Numbered from the stretch's first letter, positions 1 through 6,270 are shown. The stretch: 6,606 bases of DNA from an uncultured Lachnospiraceae bacterium (GCA_934371475.1 CAKRNX010000128.1:1-6606); one strand, 5' to 3'. Program-made: numbers and translations. The notes: a model not told the origin generated them from the sequence alone.

Positions 1-117
1 CTGACGACAGCAGAAAAGACGGGATACAGCTCTGCATCTTATTTTTCCAATGTATTCCGGAAAGCTTACGGGATGTCGCCGCAGGAATATCAGTCACGGA
101 AGAGAAAAAATAAATGA
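1..117 (+). CDS. AraC-family transcriptional regulator, C-terminal end (probably a YesN-type response regulator)
   Basis: Frame 1 is open from the window edge to TGA at 115-117 and encodes the last 38 residues of a protein. It reads through the second helix-turn-helix of an AraC/XylS DNA-binding domain: 'EKTGYSSASYFSNVFRKAYG' followed by 'MSPQEYQSRKRK' matches the family pattern in which a recognition helix (SYFS..F) precedes the GxSPxEYR end of the domain. The start lies outside the window, so a receiver domain cannot be seen. A YesN-type response regulator is inferred because a YesM/LytS-type kinase gene follows 105 bases downstream on the same strand, the usual pairing in Clostridia. No convincing terminator lies between them, so an operon is likely. 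It could instead be a one-component AraC activator. Confidence 0.85.
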   Translation: MTTAEKTGYSSASYFSNVFRKAYGMSPQEYQSRKRKNK

Positions 118-209
118 TTCAAATATGCGCTAAAGTGTGTTTGAAAAGGGCTTTTTGCAAACTGGGGCTTGCAGATTGCGGAAATGATTTCCCAAAAACA
201 CTCTAAAAC

Positions 210-216
210 GGGAGAG
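210..216 (+). promoter_or_regulatory. Ribosome binding site that decides the kinase start
   Basis: GGGAGAG lies 6 bases before the ATG at 223. The longer possible starts in the same frame (TTG at 169, ATG at 184) have no comparable purine-rich site at a suitable distance, and the ATG at 217 directly abuts this one. ATG 223 also puts the protein start just before the first membrane segment. Confidence 0.6.
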
Positions 217-222
217 ATGGAC

Positions 223-2097
223 ATGCTGAAGAAACTGTATCCGAACACTTTACTGAAAAAATGCATCTATATGATCTGTGTCTGCACGGCAGCCCTGTTT
301 GCCCTGACGTCAGGGCTGATCTACCAGCAGGCTTCCAGCTTTCTGATGCTGAGGATCCGGCACAATCTCTCGGTAGTGACCGGGGCGAGTGCGGTAAAGA
401 TCAGCTATCTGCTGCACCAGAATACACAGTATCTGCTGAAGTATGCGATGAATGAAAGTCTTATGTCTCAGTGTGTACACTATGTGGAGAGTGAAAAAGA
501 AAGCGGAACAGAGAAAGTACGGAGAGAAGAGATCGCGGAAGAGCTTTTGTCGGAAACTGTGGGACAGACACAGCCGGGTGCGATTGTTGCCAACCGGAAT
601 ATGATCCTGGTGACAGAGGGGGAGATCTTCTGCCAGCCGGAAATGGAACCGTATGCGGAAGCGATAGTACAAAGTCCGTGGTTTGCAAAACTTCCGGAAC
701 TGATGGAAAATACAAAAATAGCGAGCAGCCAGCTCCCTCGTGTGTATCTGCCGGTTTTTGAAGCAGATCAGGAGCGGGGGATTAATGAATTTCTTGTGTT
801 GGCGGCTTGGAAGGAATGGATGGGACATACATTCTGGCTGTTTATGGCAGAAGATTTTGATGATTACCGGCTTCTTCTGCAGGATCTGGAGGGAAGCGAT
901 GTCAGCGATTATGTCATCGTAGGCAGCGGAGAGCAGATCCTGTTTCAGAATATGACAGATTCCTATTTTGCAACTCAGACTACAGAAGAGCTGGCAGATC
1001 TGTTTGTGGACGATCAGTATACGGTGAAACTGACGGAGCAGGAGAGCCGGACGGTGATCGGAACGAGGCTGTCCTATCAGGCAGAGGAACTCAAGCTGGC
1101 GCTGTGTATCGGAAACAGAGAACTGATGGATCCGTACCTGTTTTTTATCCATCTGTTTACGAGCAGTCTGTCTGTATTTACAGTGGTTCTGGTGGCGATG
1201 ATTTATCTCATTCTCAGAAAAAGTCTGGGAAAGCTACATTTGCTTGCGGAACAGATGCAGGGGATTGACAGAAATAATTATCGAGTGCCACGAAAGATTA
1301 CGGGTAAAGATGAGATTGGGATGCTGGCAGCGACGTTTTATCAGATGATGGATCAGATTCAGGACAATATGGAGAAAATCCGCCATCAGGAACAGAAAGA
1401 AAAGAAGATCGAATACAGCCTGATGATCTCCCAGATTGATCCGCATTTTATTTATAATACATTAAATACCATCACTTATCTGGCAGAGCTGAATCAGACG
1501 AAGGATATTATGATTATCAATCAGGCGCTGATCAGCATGCTGCGGGACCGCCTGAAAATGACCAGGCTGCAGATTTTTGATACGGTAGAGAATGAAAAGC
1601 AGCAACTACTCTCTTATATTACGATACAGCAGTATCTGTGCAGCAATACGTTGTCTTTCACATTTGAAGCGCCGCAGGAATGCATGTCACTGCGTTATCC
1701 CAAGAATATTCTGCAGCCGCTGGTGGAAAATGCGATTCTTCACGGTATTCTGCTGCACCGCGATAAGCAGAAGCATCTCATACCGGGAAGAATCAGGGTT
1801 GCTATTTACACAGAAAAAGGAATGCTCTGTACGCAGGTGGAGGACAACGGCGTGGGGATGGAGCAGCAGGATATTGAAAAATATTTTTCGGACATGCCGG
1901 ATGTCGGACCGGAAGATATGGAGGACAAATCAGAACATATCGGCATTTACAACATCCGGATGCGGCTGAAATATCTGTACGGGGAACAGTTTTCCATGCA
2001 GGTGCGGCAGGCGACGGAAGGTGGCCTGGTGGTTTCGTTCTGCTTCCCGATTTGTAATATTTCACCGGATATAGAAAAATCACCGGAAAATATATAA
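223..2097 (+). CDS. Membrane sensor histidine kinase, LytS/YesM type
   Basis: This is a 624-residue sensor kinase that probably phosphorylates the AraC-type regulator encoded just upstream. Start at ATG 223 is chosen from its ribosome binding site. Visible architecture: short basic N-terminus, membrane segment at about residues 14-34, an extracellular region of about 270 residues (35-308, size consistent with a dCache-type sensor, not proven), second membrane segment at about 309-331, and a HAMP linker at about 332-384. The His_kinase domain has 'QIDPHFIYNTLN' with the phospho-accepting His at 408. The ATPase domain shows the N box 'LVENAILHG' (Asn503), G1 box 'VEDNGVGM' (539-546) and G2 box 'HIGIYNIRMRL' (572 on). 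The family usually has QINPHFLYN; the Asp for Asn is a mild variant. All catalytic motifs are present, so it should be active. The ligand cannot be read from sequence; the esterase genes downstream suggest an extracellular carbohydrate or ester compound. Confidence 0.93.
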   Translation: MLKKLYPNTLLKKCIYMICVCTAALFALTSGLIYQQASSFLMLRIRHNLSVVTGASAVKISYLLHQNTQYLLKYAMNESLMSQCVHYVESEKESGTEKVRREEIAEELLSETVGQTQPGAIVANRNMILVTEGEIFCQPEMEPYAEAIVQSPWFAKLPELMENTKIASSQLPRVYLPVFEADQERGINEFLVLAAWKEWMGHTFWLFMAEDFDDYRLLLQDLEGSDVSDYVIVGSGEQILFQNMTDSYFATQTTEELADLFVDDQYTVKLTEQESRTVIGTRLSYQAEELKLALCIGNRELMDPYLFFIHLFTSSLSVFTVVLVAMIYLILRKSLGKLHLLAEQMQGIDRNNYRVPRKITGKDEIGMLAATFYQMMDQIQDNMEKIRHQEQKEKKIEYSLMISQIDPHFIYNTLNTITYLAELNQTKDIMIINQALISMLRDRLKMTRLQIFDTVENEKQQLLSYITIQQYLCSNTLSFTFEAPQECMSLRYPKNILQPLVENAILHGILLHRDKQKHLIPGRIRVAIYTEKGMLCTQVEDNGVGMEQQDIEKYFSDMPDVGPEDMEDKSEHIGIYNIRMRLKYLYGEQFSMQVRQATEGGLVVSFCFPICNISPDIEKSPENI

Positions 2098-2108
2098 AAT
2101 TTCAAAAG

Positions 2109-2132
2109 TCACAAAAAATCACAGAAGGCACA
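2109..2132 (+). repeat. Three phased CACA repeats upstream of the esterase promoter
   Basis: TCACA at 2109, TCACA at 2119 and GCACA at 2128 recur at 10- and 9-base steps, about one helical turn, and end 33 bases before the proposed -35 box. Short direct repeats on one DNA face upstream of a promoter suit binding by an AraC-type activator such as the one encoded at the window start. The units are short and A-rich, so chance is possible. Confidence 0.25.
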
Positions 2133-2165
2133 GTGAAATAACTGGTAAAAGAAGATATATTACCA

Positions 2166-2194
2166 TTGAAAAAAACGAATATTTCCGTTAATAT
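2166..2194 (+). promoter_or_regulatory. Candidate sigma-A promoter of the carboxylesterase gene
   Basis: TTGAAA (2166-2171, five of six consensus bases) and TAATAT (2189-2194, four of six) are separated by exactly 17 bases. The predicted transcript start near 2201 gives a leader of about 25 bases containing the strong ribosome binding site GGGAGGA (2214-2220), 6 bases before ATG 2227. This would let the esterase be transcribed separately from the kinase, whose stop is at 2097. Confidence 0.5.
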
Positions 2195-2226
2195 CACGAT
2201 ATCAAATGTGAACGGGAGGATATTTA

Positions 2227-3903
2227 ATGAGAAAAACAAACAATGCATTCAAAAAAAGAACAGCAGCTCTGATGGCTTTGTCAATGGGCGTTTGCTCACT
2301 GTATGTACCGGCAATGGCAGAAGAGACCGGAGCGGCAGAAAAGCTCGGCGTGGTAGAGACGGCATACGGTTCTGCACAGGGTGTGGACGGAACAGCCTAT
2401 GACAGTGTGACGCTGTTTAAGGGAATGCCGTATGCGGCACCGCCTGTGGATGATCTGCGCTGGAAAGAGCCGCAGGATCCGGAGAGCTGGGAAGGTGTCA
2501 AGACTTTCGATACATATGCAGACGCTCCGTGCCAGTGGGAGAACGATATGGCCAGCGATCCGTGGAAGACAGATTTCTACTATGATGAGCTGCCTACATT
2601 CAGTGAGGATTGCCTGTATCTGAATATTGCGACACCGGCAGTGACCGGAGATGAGAAGATGCCGGTTTATGTATGGTTCCATGGCGGCGGACTGAATCAC
2701 GGCTATTCTTATGAGGTAGAGTGTGATCCGGAAGCTCTGGCAGCCAAGGGCGTGGTAGTGGTAGAAGTGGGAACCAGACTGGGTGTGTTTGGTTACATGG
2801 CTCTGCCGCAGCTGGCTGAGGAGAGCGATTACGGCGCAAGCGGCAACTACGGTCTGATGGACAGCCTGAAAGCAGTAGAGTGGGTAAAAGAGAATATTGA
2901 AGGCTTCGGCGGAGATCCCGAGAATATCACAATCGGCGGACAGTCCGGCGGAACTTCCAAAACATCAGCATTCTTTGCCAGCAAAGAAGGAGCTGCCCTG
3001 GTTGACAATGTAATCTGGCAGACAGGACTGGCGTTTGATGGGACATATAAGACACAGGAAGAGATTGAAGAGACCAGCATTGCATGGCTGCAGGAATGCG
3101 GACTGACAGGAGATGAGACTCTGGAAGAGCTTCGTGCGATGGACGCTTCCGTATTTATGGGAAAAGAAGATAATTATGGCCATGCACCGCAGGCTATGAC
3201 GACAGATGGAAAATATATCCAGTATGCAGGCCTGAAAGAGGCATATGAAGATGGAAACTTTGAAGGCGTGAACATCCTGGTAGGTTCTAACCTTGGTGAA
3301 ATGACACAGGACGGCGTGGACGGACACGCAATGGAGACCGCAGATGAGTTCTATGCATATTACAAAGAGCTTCTGGGAGATCTCTATGATGAGTATGATT
3401 TTGAAAATCTGGTACAGGTAACAGATGAAACGGCTCTGGCAACTGCACGTACTCTGACTTCAGAGGGATTAGGCAGCGGATGGCGTTCTGTTAAGACGGC
3501 TGCTGTGGAACTGTTCGGACGTTATTATGATGAACTGAATGAGAACGGCAACGTATACGTATATCTGTTCTCACACATTGCACCGGGACGTAATGCCGAT
3601 TATTACTGGGCATGGCATTCCAGCGAGCTGTGGTACACATTCGGATCACTCAGAGACATTCCGGAACAGCGTGAATGGACTGAGTGGGATCACGAACTGG
3701 CAGAGATCTGCACTTCTTACTGGTCTAACTTTATGAAGACCGGCGATCCGAACGGAGAAGGATTGGCAGAATGGCTGCCCTCCAACAGCGAACAGCTGGC
3801 TTATATGAACCTGGGCGATGAAGATACTCTGGGCTGCGTTTCTGAGATGGATCCGCTGCATGAGCTGATCGTTGCATACTGCGAGCAGGCATTCGAATAT
3901 TAA
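2227..3903 (+). CDS. Secreted type B carboxylesterase (COesterase family)
   Basis: The 558-residue product has a Sec signal peptide: basic N-terminus (RKTNNAFKKR), hydrophobic core ALMALSMGVCSLYVPA and a probable type I cleavage after AMA near residue 31. The rest is a full-length alpha/beta hydrolase of the carboxylesterase/lipase family, which hydrolyses carboxylic esters. Visible motifs: 'EDCLYLN' (127-133), oxyanion-hole 'HGGG' (152-155), nucleophile elbow 'GGQSGG' with Ser240, acidic residue Glu358 in 'GSNLGEMT', and catalytic His464 in 'HSSELWYTFG'. Cys102 and Cys129 sit where family members form a conserved disulfide. The C-terminal 'YWSNFMKTGDPNG' is also typical. The elbow has Gln and Gly where many relatives have Glu and Ala (GESAG). 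No cell-wall anchor is visible, so release outside the cell is likely. The substrate is unknown; family members range from p-nitrobenzyl esterases to feruloyl-type esterases. Confidence 0.93.
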   Translation: MRKTNNAFKKRTAALMALSMGVCSLYVPAMAEETGAAEKLGVVETAYGSAQGVDGTAYDSVTLFKGMPYAAPPVDDLRWKEPQDPESWEGVKTFDTYADAPCQWENDMASDPWKTDFYYDELPTFSEDCLYLNIATPAVTGDEKMPVYVWFHGGGLNHGYSYEVECDPEALAAKGVVVVEVGTRLGVFGYMALPQLAEESDYGASGNYGLMDSLKAVEWVKENIEGFGGDPENITIGGQSGGTSKTSAFFASKEGAALVDNVIWQTGLAFDGTYKTQEEIEETSIAWLQECGLTGDETLEELRAMDASVFMGKEDNYGHAPQAMTTDGKYIQYAGLKEAYEDGNFEGVNILVGSNLGEMTQDGVDGHAMETADEFYAYYKELLGDLYDEYDFENLVQVTDETALATARTLTSEGLGSGWRSVKTAAVELFGRYYDELNENGNVYVYLFSHIAPGRNADYYWAWHSSELWYTFGSLRDIPEQREWTEWDHELAEICTSYWSNFMKTGDPNGEGLAEWLPSNSEQLAYMNLGDEDTLGCVSEMDPLHELIVAYCEQAFEY

Positions 3904-3972
3904 GATTAACAGGTTGGGGCAAAGCTTGAGATACTGTCATAAGTAATAAGAAATTATAAATTGTAAATACTT

Positions 3973-4009
3973 CCGGACAGTTCTGTATAGAAAATATGGG
4001 GCTGTCCGG
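3973..4009 (+). repeat. Inverted repeat between the two esterase genes
   Basis: CCGGACAG (3973-3980) and CTGTCCGG (4002-4009) are perfect 8-base inverted arms around a 21-base AT-rich spacer containing TATAGAAAATAT. The + strand is followed by an A-run, not a T-run, and the other strand has only a poor T-run, so this is not a convincing intrinsic terminator. A second smaller palindrome, ACAGTTCTGT (3977-3986), overlaps the left arm and would compete with the long pairing. An operator or an RNA hairpin are both possible. Confidence 0.55.
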
Positions 4010-4019
4010 TAAAAAATGC

Positions 4020-4072
4020 GATAAAAGGATACAAAGTGATAAAGGATACAAAACGATAAAAGATATAGAAGT
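4020..4072 (+). repeat. Three tandem 17-18 bp A-rich repeats
   Basis: Three adjacent units begin with GATAAA: 4020-4037 (GATAAAAGGATACAAAGT), 4038-4054 (GATAAAGGATACAAAAC) and 4055-4072 (GATAAAAGATATAGAAGT). The first two differ by one inserted A and two end bases; the third is more diverged. They end 33 bases before the start codon of the second esterase, between the inverted repeat and the ribosome binding site. They may be stacked regulator sites, part of an untranslated leader, or slippage-derived sequence. Confidence 0.65.
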
Positions 4073-4105
4073 ATTCAGATATACGGAAAATAGGAAAAGA
4101 CAGGT

Positions 4106-5275
4106 ATGAGAAAGAGTTGGAAAGTAATGATCGCCGCAGCGCTGGCCTGCGCGGCAACAGCATCTGTGGCATTTGCAGAAGATTATGACTATGAAAAAAA
4201 GGATTACTGGTATAAAGAGGCGGGAGCCCTGCAGTCTTTCAGCAACTATAACACGATGTAAGAACTGTTTACTGCACTGGGCGCACCGGATGCAGGGTAT
4301 GACGTCAATGCCTACATTAACTCAGAGGCCGGCAAGATGATGATGGATCAGTGCTGGCAGTATGTAGAGTGGTCAGATCCGATGGATGAAGGTCTGCTGG
4401 ATTACTGGAAAAATTATGAAGGCGGTATTCTCAAAGAGATGCACCATGAGGGCGAAGAGGACTTTGAGTGGGCCAGCTATATGCCCATGTCCTCCTATGA
4501 GGAAGAAAACGTTGACAAGAAATATCCGGTAATGGTAGTCTGCAGAGGCGGCAATGATGCCAAGTATACAGCGGAATGTTTTGGATTTGTACATTATGCG
4601 GCAAAAACTCAGGAGTATATGGTGGTCATTCCCACAGACCGTGAGCCTGATGCCGTACAGCGTATGCTGGAGGAGCTGAAAGAAGATTATCCGGTGGATG
4701 AGAGCAAAATTTATATCACAGGAAACTCTATGGGCGGACTGGCAACCCTGAATAATGGATGGGCGAATCCTGAAACTTTTGCAGGCATTGCACCGTTCGG
4801 TATCGGTGTTCAGAACTACCTGAGTGTTGCACAGACAGCTAAAGTTGCAAAACTGAAAATGCCGGTGATGTATCTGTATGGAACCATGGACTGCTACCAC
4901 AGCCTGCCCGTCAGCGAGTGCGCACTGAAACCTCTGGATGAGGGTGTTGCAGAATTAAACGCACTGCTCACCGCAGAAGGATGCGTATTTGATGAGATTA
5001 CGGAAGAAAGCGTACTGGATCTGGCTGCAAATGGCAAAGATGTGCTGACAAAGACCAGTGGTATACAGTTCCCGTATACATCGGAAGAGACTTATGAAGA
5101 TACCACATATTATATCGGTGAATACCGCACAGAAGACGGCTGCCCGCTGGTGAAACTTGTGCTGGCTGACGGTGGTACACACTGGCATTCTCCGTCCTAT
5201 CCGGAAATTATCTGGAATTACTTCAAACAGTTCAGCAGAAACACAGAGACAGGTGAACTGGTAGTGCAGGAGTAA
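4106..5275 (+). pseudogene. Secreted PHB-depolymerase/feruloyl-esterase-like hydrolase, interrupted by an in-frame stop
   Basis: ATG 4106, with AGGA at 4092-4095, opens a signal peptide (RKSWKVMIAAALACAATASV, then AFA before EDYDY). Codon 52 is TAA (4259-4261), after which the same frame continues without another stop to TAA 5273-5275. Ignoring the stop gives 389 residues. The body is an alpha/beta hydrolase: 'YPVMVVCRGG' strand, nucleophile elbow 'ITGNSMGG' with Ser at codon 208, 'YGTMD' with probable acid Asp at codon 262, and 'DGGTHWHS' with probable His at codon 359. This arrangement resembles the LpqC/PHB-depolymerase/feruloyl esterase group, which cleaves ester bonds. No frameshift or other stop is seen, so the change is either very recent or a sequencing error. 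A shorter product could start at ATG 4337 (312 residues; AGAGG at 4324-4328), keeping the triad but losing the export signal. Confidence 0.82.
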
Positions 5276-5292
5276 TAGAAATTTAGGGTGAT

Positions 5293-5317
5293 AAGATTCA
5301 AGAATGCCTCTGCAATC
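5293..5317 (+). repeat. Short copy of the structured element found before glnA
   Basis: AAGATTCAAGAATGC (5293-5307) is identical to 6062-6076, and the next ten bases CTCTGCAATC (5308-5317) are identical to 6138-6147. The 61 bases between those two blocks in the long copy are absent here. Similarity fades after this point. It lies in the 3' region of the second esterase, ahead of its terminator. Confidence 0.7.
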
Positions 5318-5398
5318 ATCCCACATCTGATGTATTTGTCTTGTTTATGCAGAGATAATAAAAAACAAAGCTTGAAGCATATTTAATATGATATGTGA

Positions 5399-5437
5399 AA
5401 ATAGCAGGTAGTCGATAAGATTGCCTGCTATTATTTT
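5399..5437 (+). terminator. Intrinsic terminator after the second esterase
   Basis: AATAGCAGGTA (5400-5410) pairs with TTGCCTGCTATT (ending 5432) in an 11-base stem with one G-T pair and an 11-base loop, followed by ATTTT. The T-run is short. A-rich sequence on the left side means it might also work on the other strand. It lies 120 bases after the esterase stop. Confidence 0.7.
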
Positions 5438-5473
5438 GTCGTTATGCAGGTTTCTGTCAGAGTGAGACCATAA

Positions 5474-5794
5474 AAAGAAAGCGAGGTACGAAATGATAAA
5501 CAAGTATGGGTAAGAGAGGCACAATTAAGTACAATGTTTTTGGCTTTTATTGCATGTGGTTTGGGGGTTATTTTAAATAGTGGTCTTACGTAAGTAAATG
5601 GAAATATTATTTCATTGATCCCTGTTGTGAATACAATGAGAATATTAGAAAATGTATTTAAGGGGAATGTAAATATAGAAGCTGTGATAGTGACAAATAT
5701 GATAAATATTGCTTTGATTTGGATTGGGATAAAAATAGGAACATATATCATGAGCCGGACAGTCTGGAAGATTATTCCGGACAGTTTAAACTGA
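5474..5794 (+). pseudogene. Probable remnant of an ABC-2/NatB-like permease C-terminus
   Basis: In one frame, from after TAA 5471 to TGA 5792-5794, the sequence reads as a membrane protein broken by a single TAA at 5591-5593. Before the stop is 'WVREAQLSTMFLAFIACG'; after it come 'ISLIPVVNTMRILENVFKG' and then a hydrophobic segment 'NMINIALIWIGIKIGTYIMS'. The order (an EAQ-type motif, membrane segment, IPxVNT motif, last membrane segment) resembles the C-terminal third of NatB/ABC-2 family permeases, from memory of that family. No start codon with a ribosome binding site and no ATPase partner are present. The base composition is much more AT-rich than the esterase genes, suggesting a foreign or decaying fragment. 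After about 5750 this frame appears to enter the antitoxin remnant in the wrong phase. The family call is tentative. Confidence 0.45.
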
Positions 5795-5910
5795 GAATCC
5801 TGAGAAGTCTACACAGATCACTGGCAGAACATTCCCGGAGAGAAGGAATTAGTATGAATCAGTATTGTGTGTATCTTCTTTCCAGAAATGATGCAATGCT
5901 TACCAAATAA
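5719..5910 (+). pseudogene. HicB-type ribbon-helix-helix antitoxin, C-terminal remnant
   Basis: The segment 'EPDSLEDYSGQFKLRI' then 'LRSLHRSLAEHSRREGIS' and 'MNQYCVYLLSR' matches the C-terminal DNA-binding part of HicB-family antitoxins: YSGxFxLRIPxSLH followed by GxSxNQYxxxLL. Usual HicB proteins carry an N-terminal domain before this; here it is absent. The only possible start upstream is TTG 5719, with no ribosome binding site, and residues before about 5750 overlap the permease-like frame. No HicA toxin gene is visible nearby. It ends at TAA 5908-5910, 81 bases before a strong terminator. Most likely this is the tail of a broken gene; a functional 63-residue DNA-binding protein started from TTG is possible but less likely. 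Confidence 0.6.
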
Positions 5911-5990
5911 AGAGTATCTAACTTTTTAGACTTACGGAATTTGGATGATTGACAACCATCCGGTTTATGAATATAATATTTACCAGCTGA

Positions 5991-6020
5991 GGGGCGTTCT
6001 TACGGGAAGAATGCCCTTTT
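5991..6020 (+). terminator. Strong intrinsic terminator
   Basis: GGGCGTTCTT (5992-6001) pairs with AAGAATGCCC (6007-6016), a 10-base stem with one G-T pair and a 5-base loop ACGGG, followed directly by TTTTAT. It closes the antitoxin-remnant segment and isolates glnA from upstream transcription. This may be the original terminator of the lost gene. Confidence 0.85.
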
Positions 6021-6027
6021 ATAGATT

Positions 6028-6232
6028 CCGGCGGCCTGCGTCATGCGCGGGAGCCGGTGAAAAGATTCAAGAATGCTTCAGCATTCTTGGTGCGAGGTGC
6101 GCGTCATGCATTTGCATGACATATTTCTTCTGCGCACCTCTGCAATCTTGCCGGAGGCTATATCAGATGGGGGATTGCCCCCCCACTGATACTGATTTGT
6201 TTCTCACCACCTGCAGAGGTGGGAGTCACTCC
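6028..6232 (+). repeat. Structured element: series of hairpins ahead of glnA
   Basis: About 205 bases are almost entirely self-complementary. H1 6028-6057: CCGGC/GCCGG around CCTGCG/CGCGGG. A closing stem AAGATT (6062-6067)/AATCTT (6144-6149) encloses H2, a perfect 9-base stem with TTCA loop (6068-6089), and H3, GAGGTGCGC (6094-6102)/GCGCACCTC (6132-6140), which itself encloses GTCATGCA/TGCATGAC (6103-6120). H4 6161-6191: TATCAG and TGGGGG pair with CCCCCA and CTGATA around a six-base loop, with one bulged A. H5 6203-6225: CCACCT/AGGTGG plus CTC/GAG. H6 6222-6232: GGAG/CTCC, which competes with the end of H5. No reading frame of note crosses it. Together with the short copy at 5293 this suggests a dispersed, non-coding repeat. 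A cis-acting RNA leader of glnA is the alternative. Confidence 0.75.
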
Positions 6233-6270
6233 TCCATTTGATGTAAGAGGATAATCTGAGACAAAACACA

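Noticed and set aside
145..185. Terminator between the regulator and the kinase gene
   Set aside because: Only a 5-base TGCAA/TTGCA stem is possible and no T-run follows it, so it does not separate the two genes.
310..1152. Long open frame of 280 codons on the - strand inside the kinase gene
   Set aside because: It lies wholly opposite the clearly coding kinase, lacks recognisable motifs and has a His/Cys/Arg-rich composition typical of an antisense shadow.
4259..4261. Recoding of the stop (selenocysteine or stop reassignment) in the second esterase
   Set aside because: The codon is TAA, which is neither the selenocysteine nor the pyrrolysine codon, and the neighbouring genes use TAA as a normal stop.
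5431..5751. 106-codon open frame on the - strand over the permease remnant
   Set aside because: It is the complement of an AT-rich hydrophobic coding remnant. It has no ribosome binding site, overlaps the terminator at 5399-5437, and the + strand carries the recognisable motifs.
6028..6232. CRISPR array or tRNA cluster as the reason for the repeated stems
   Set aside because: The stems differ from one another with no regular repeat and spacer length, and no tRNA arm pattern (TTCRA loop with a CCA-type acceptor) is present.
5945..6241. 98-codon open frame across the terminator and hairpin series
   Set aside because: It runs through a strong intrinsic terminator and self-complementary DNA; the codons follow the hairpin arms, not protein-like composition.
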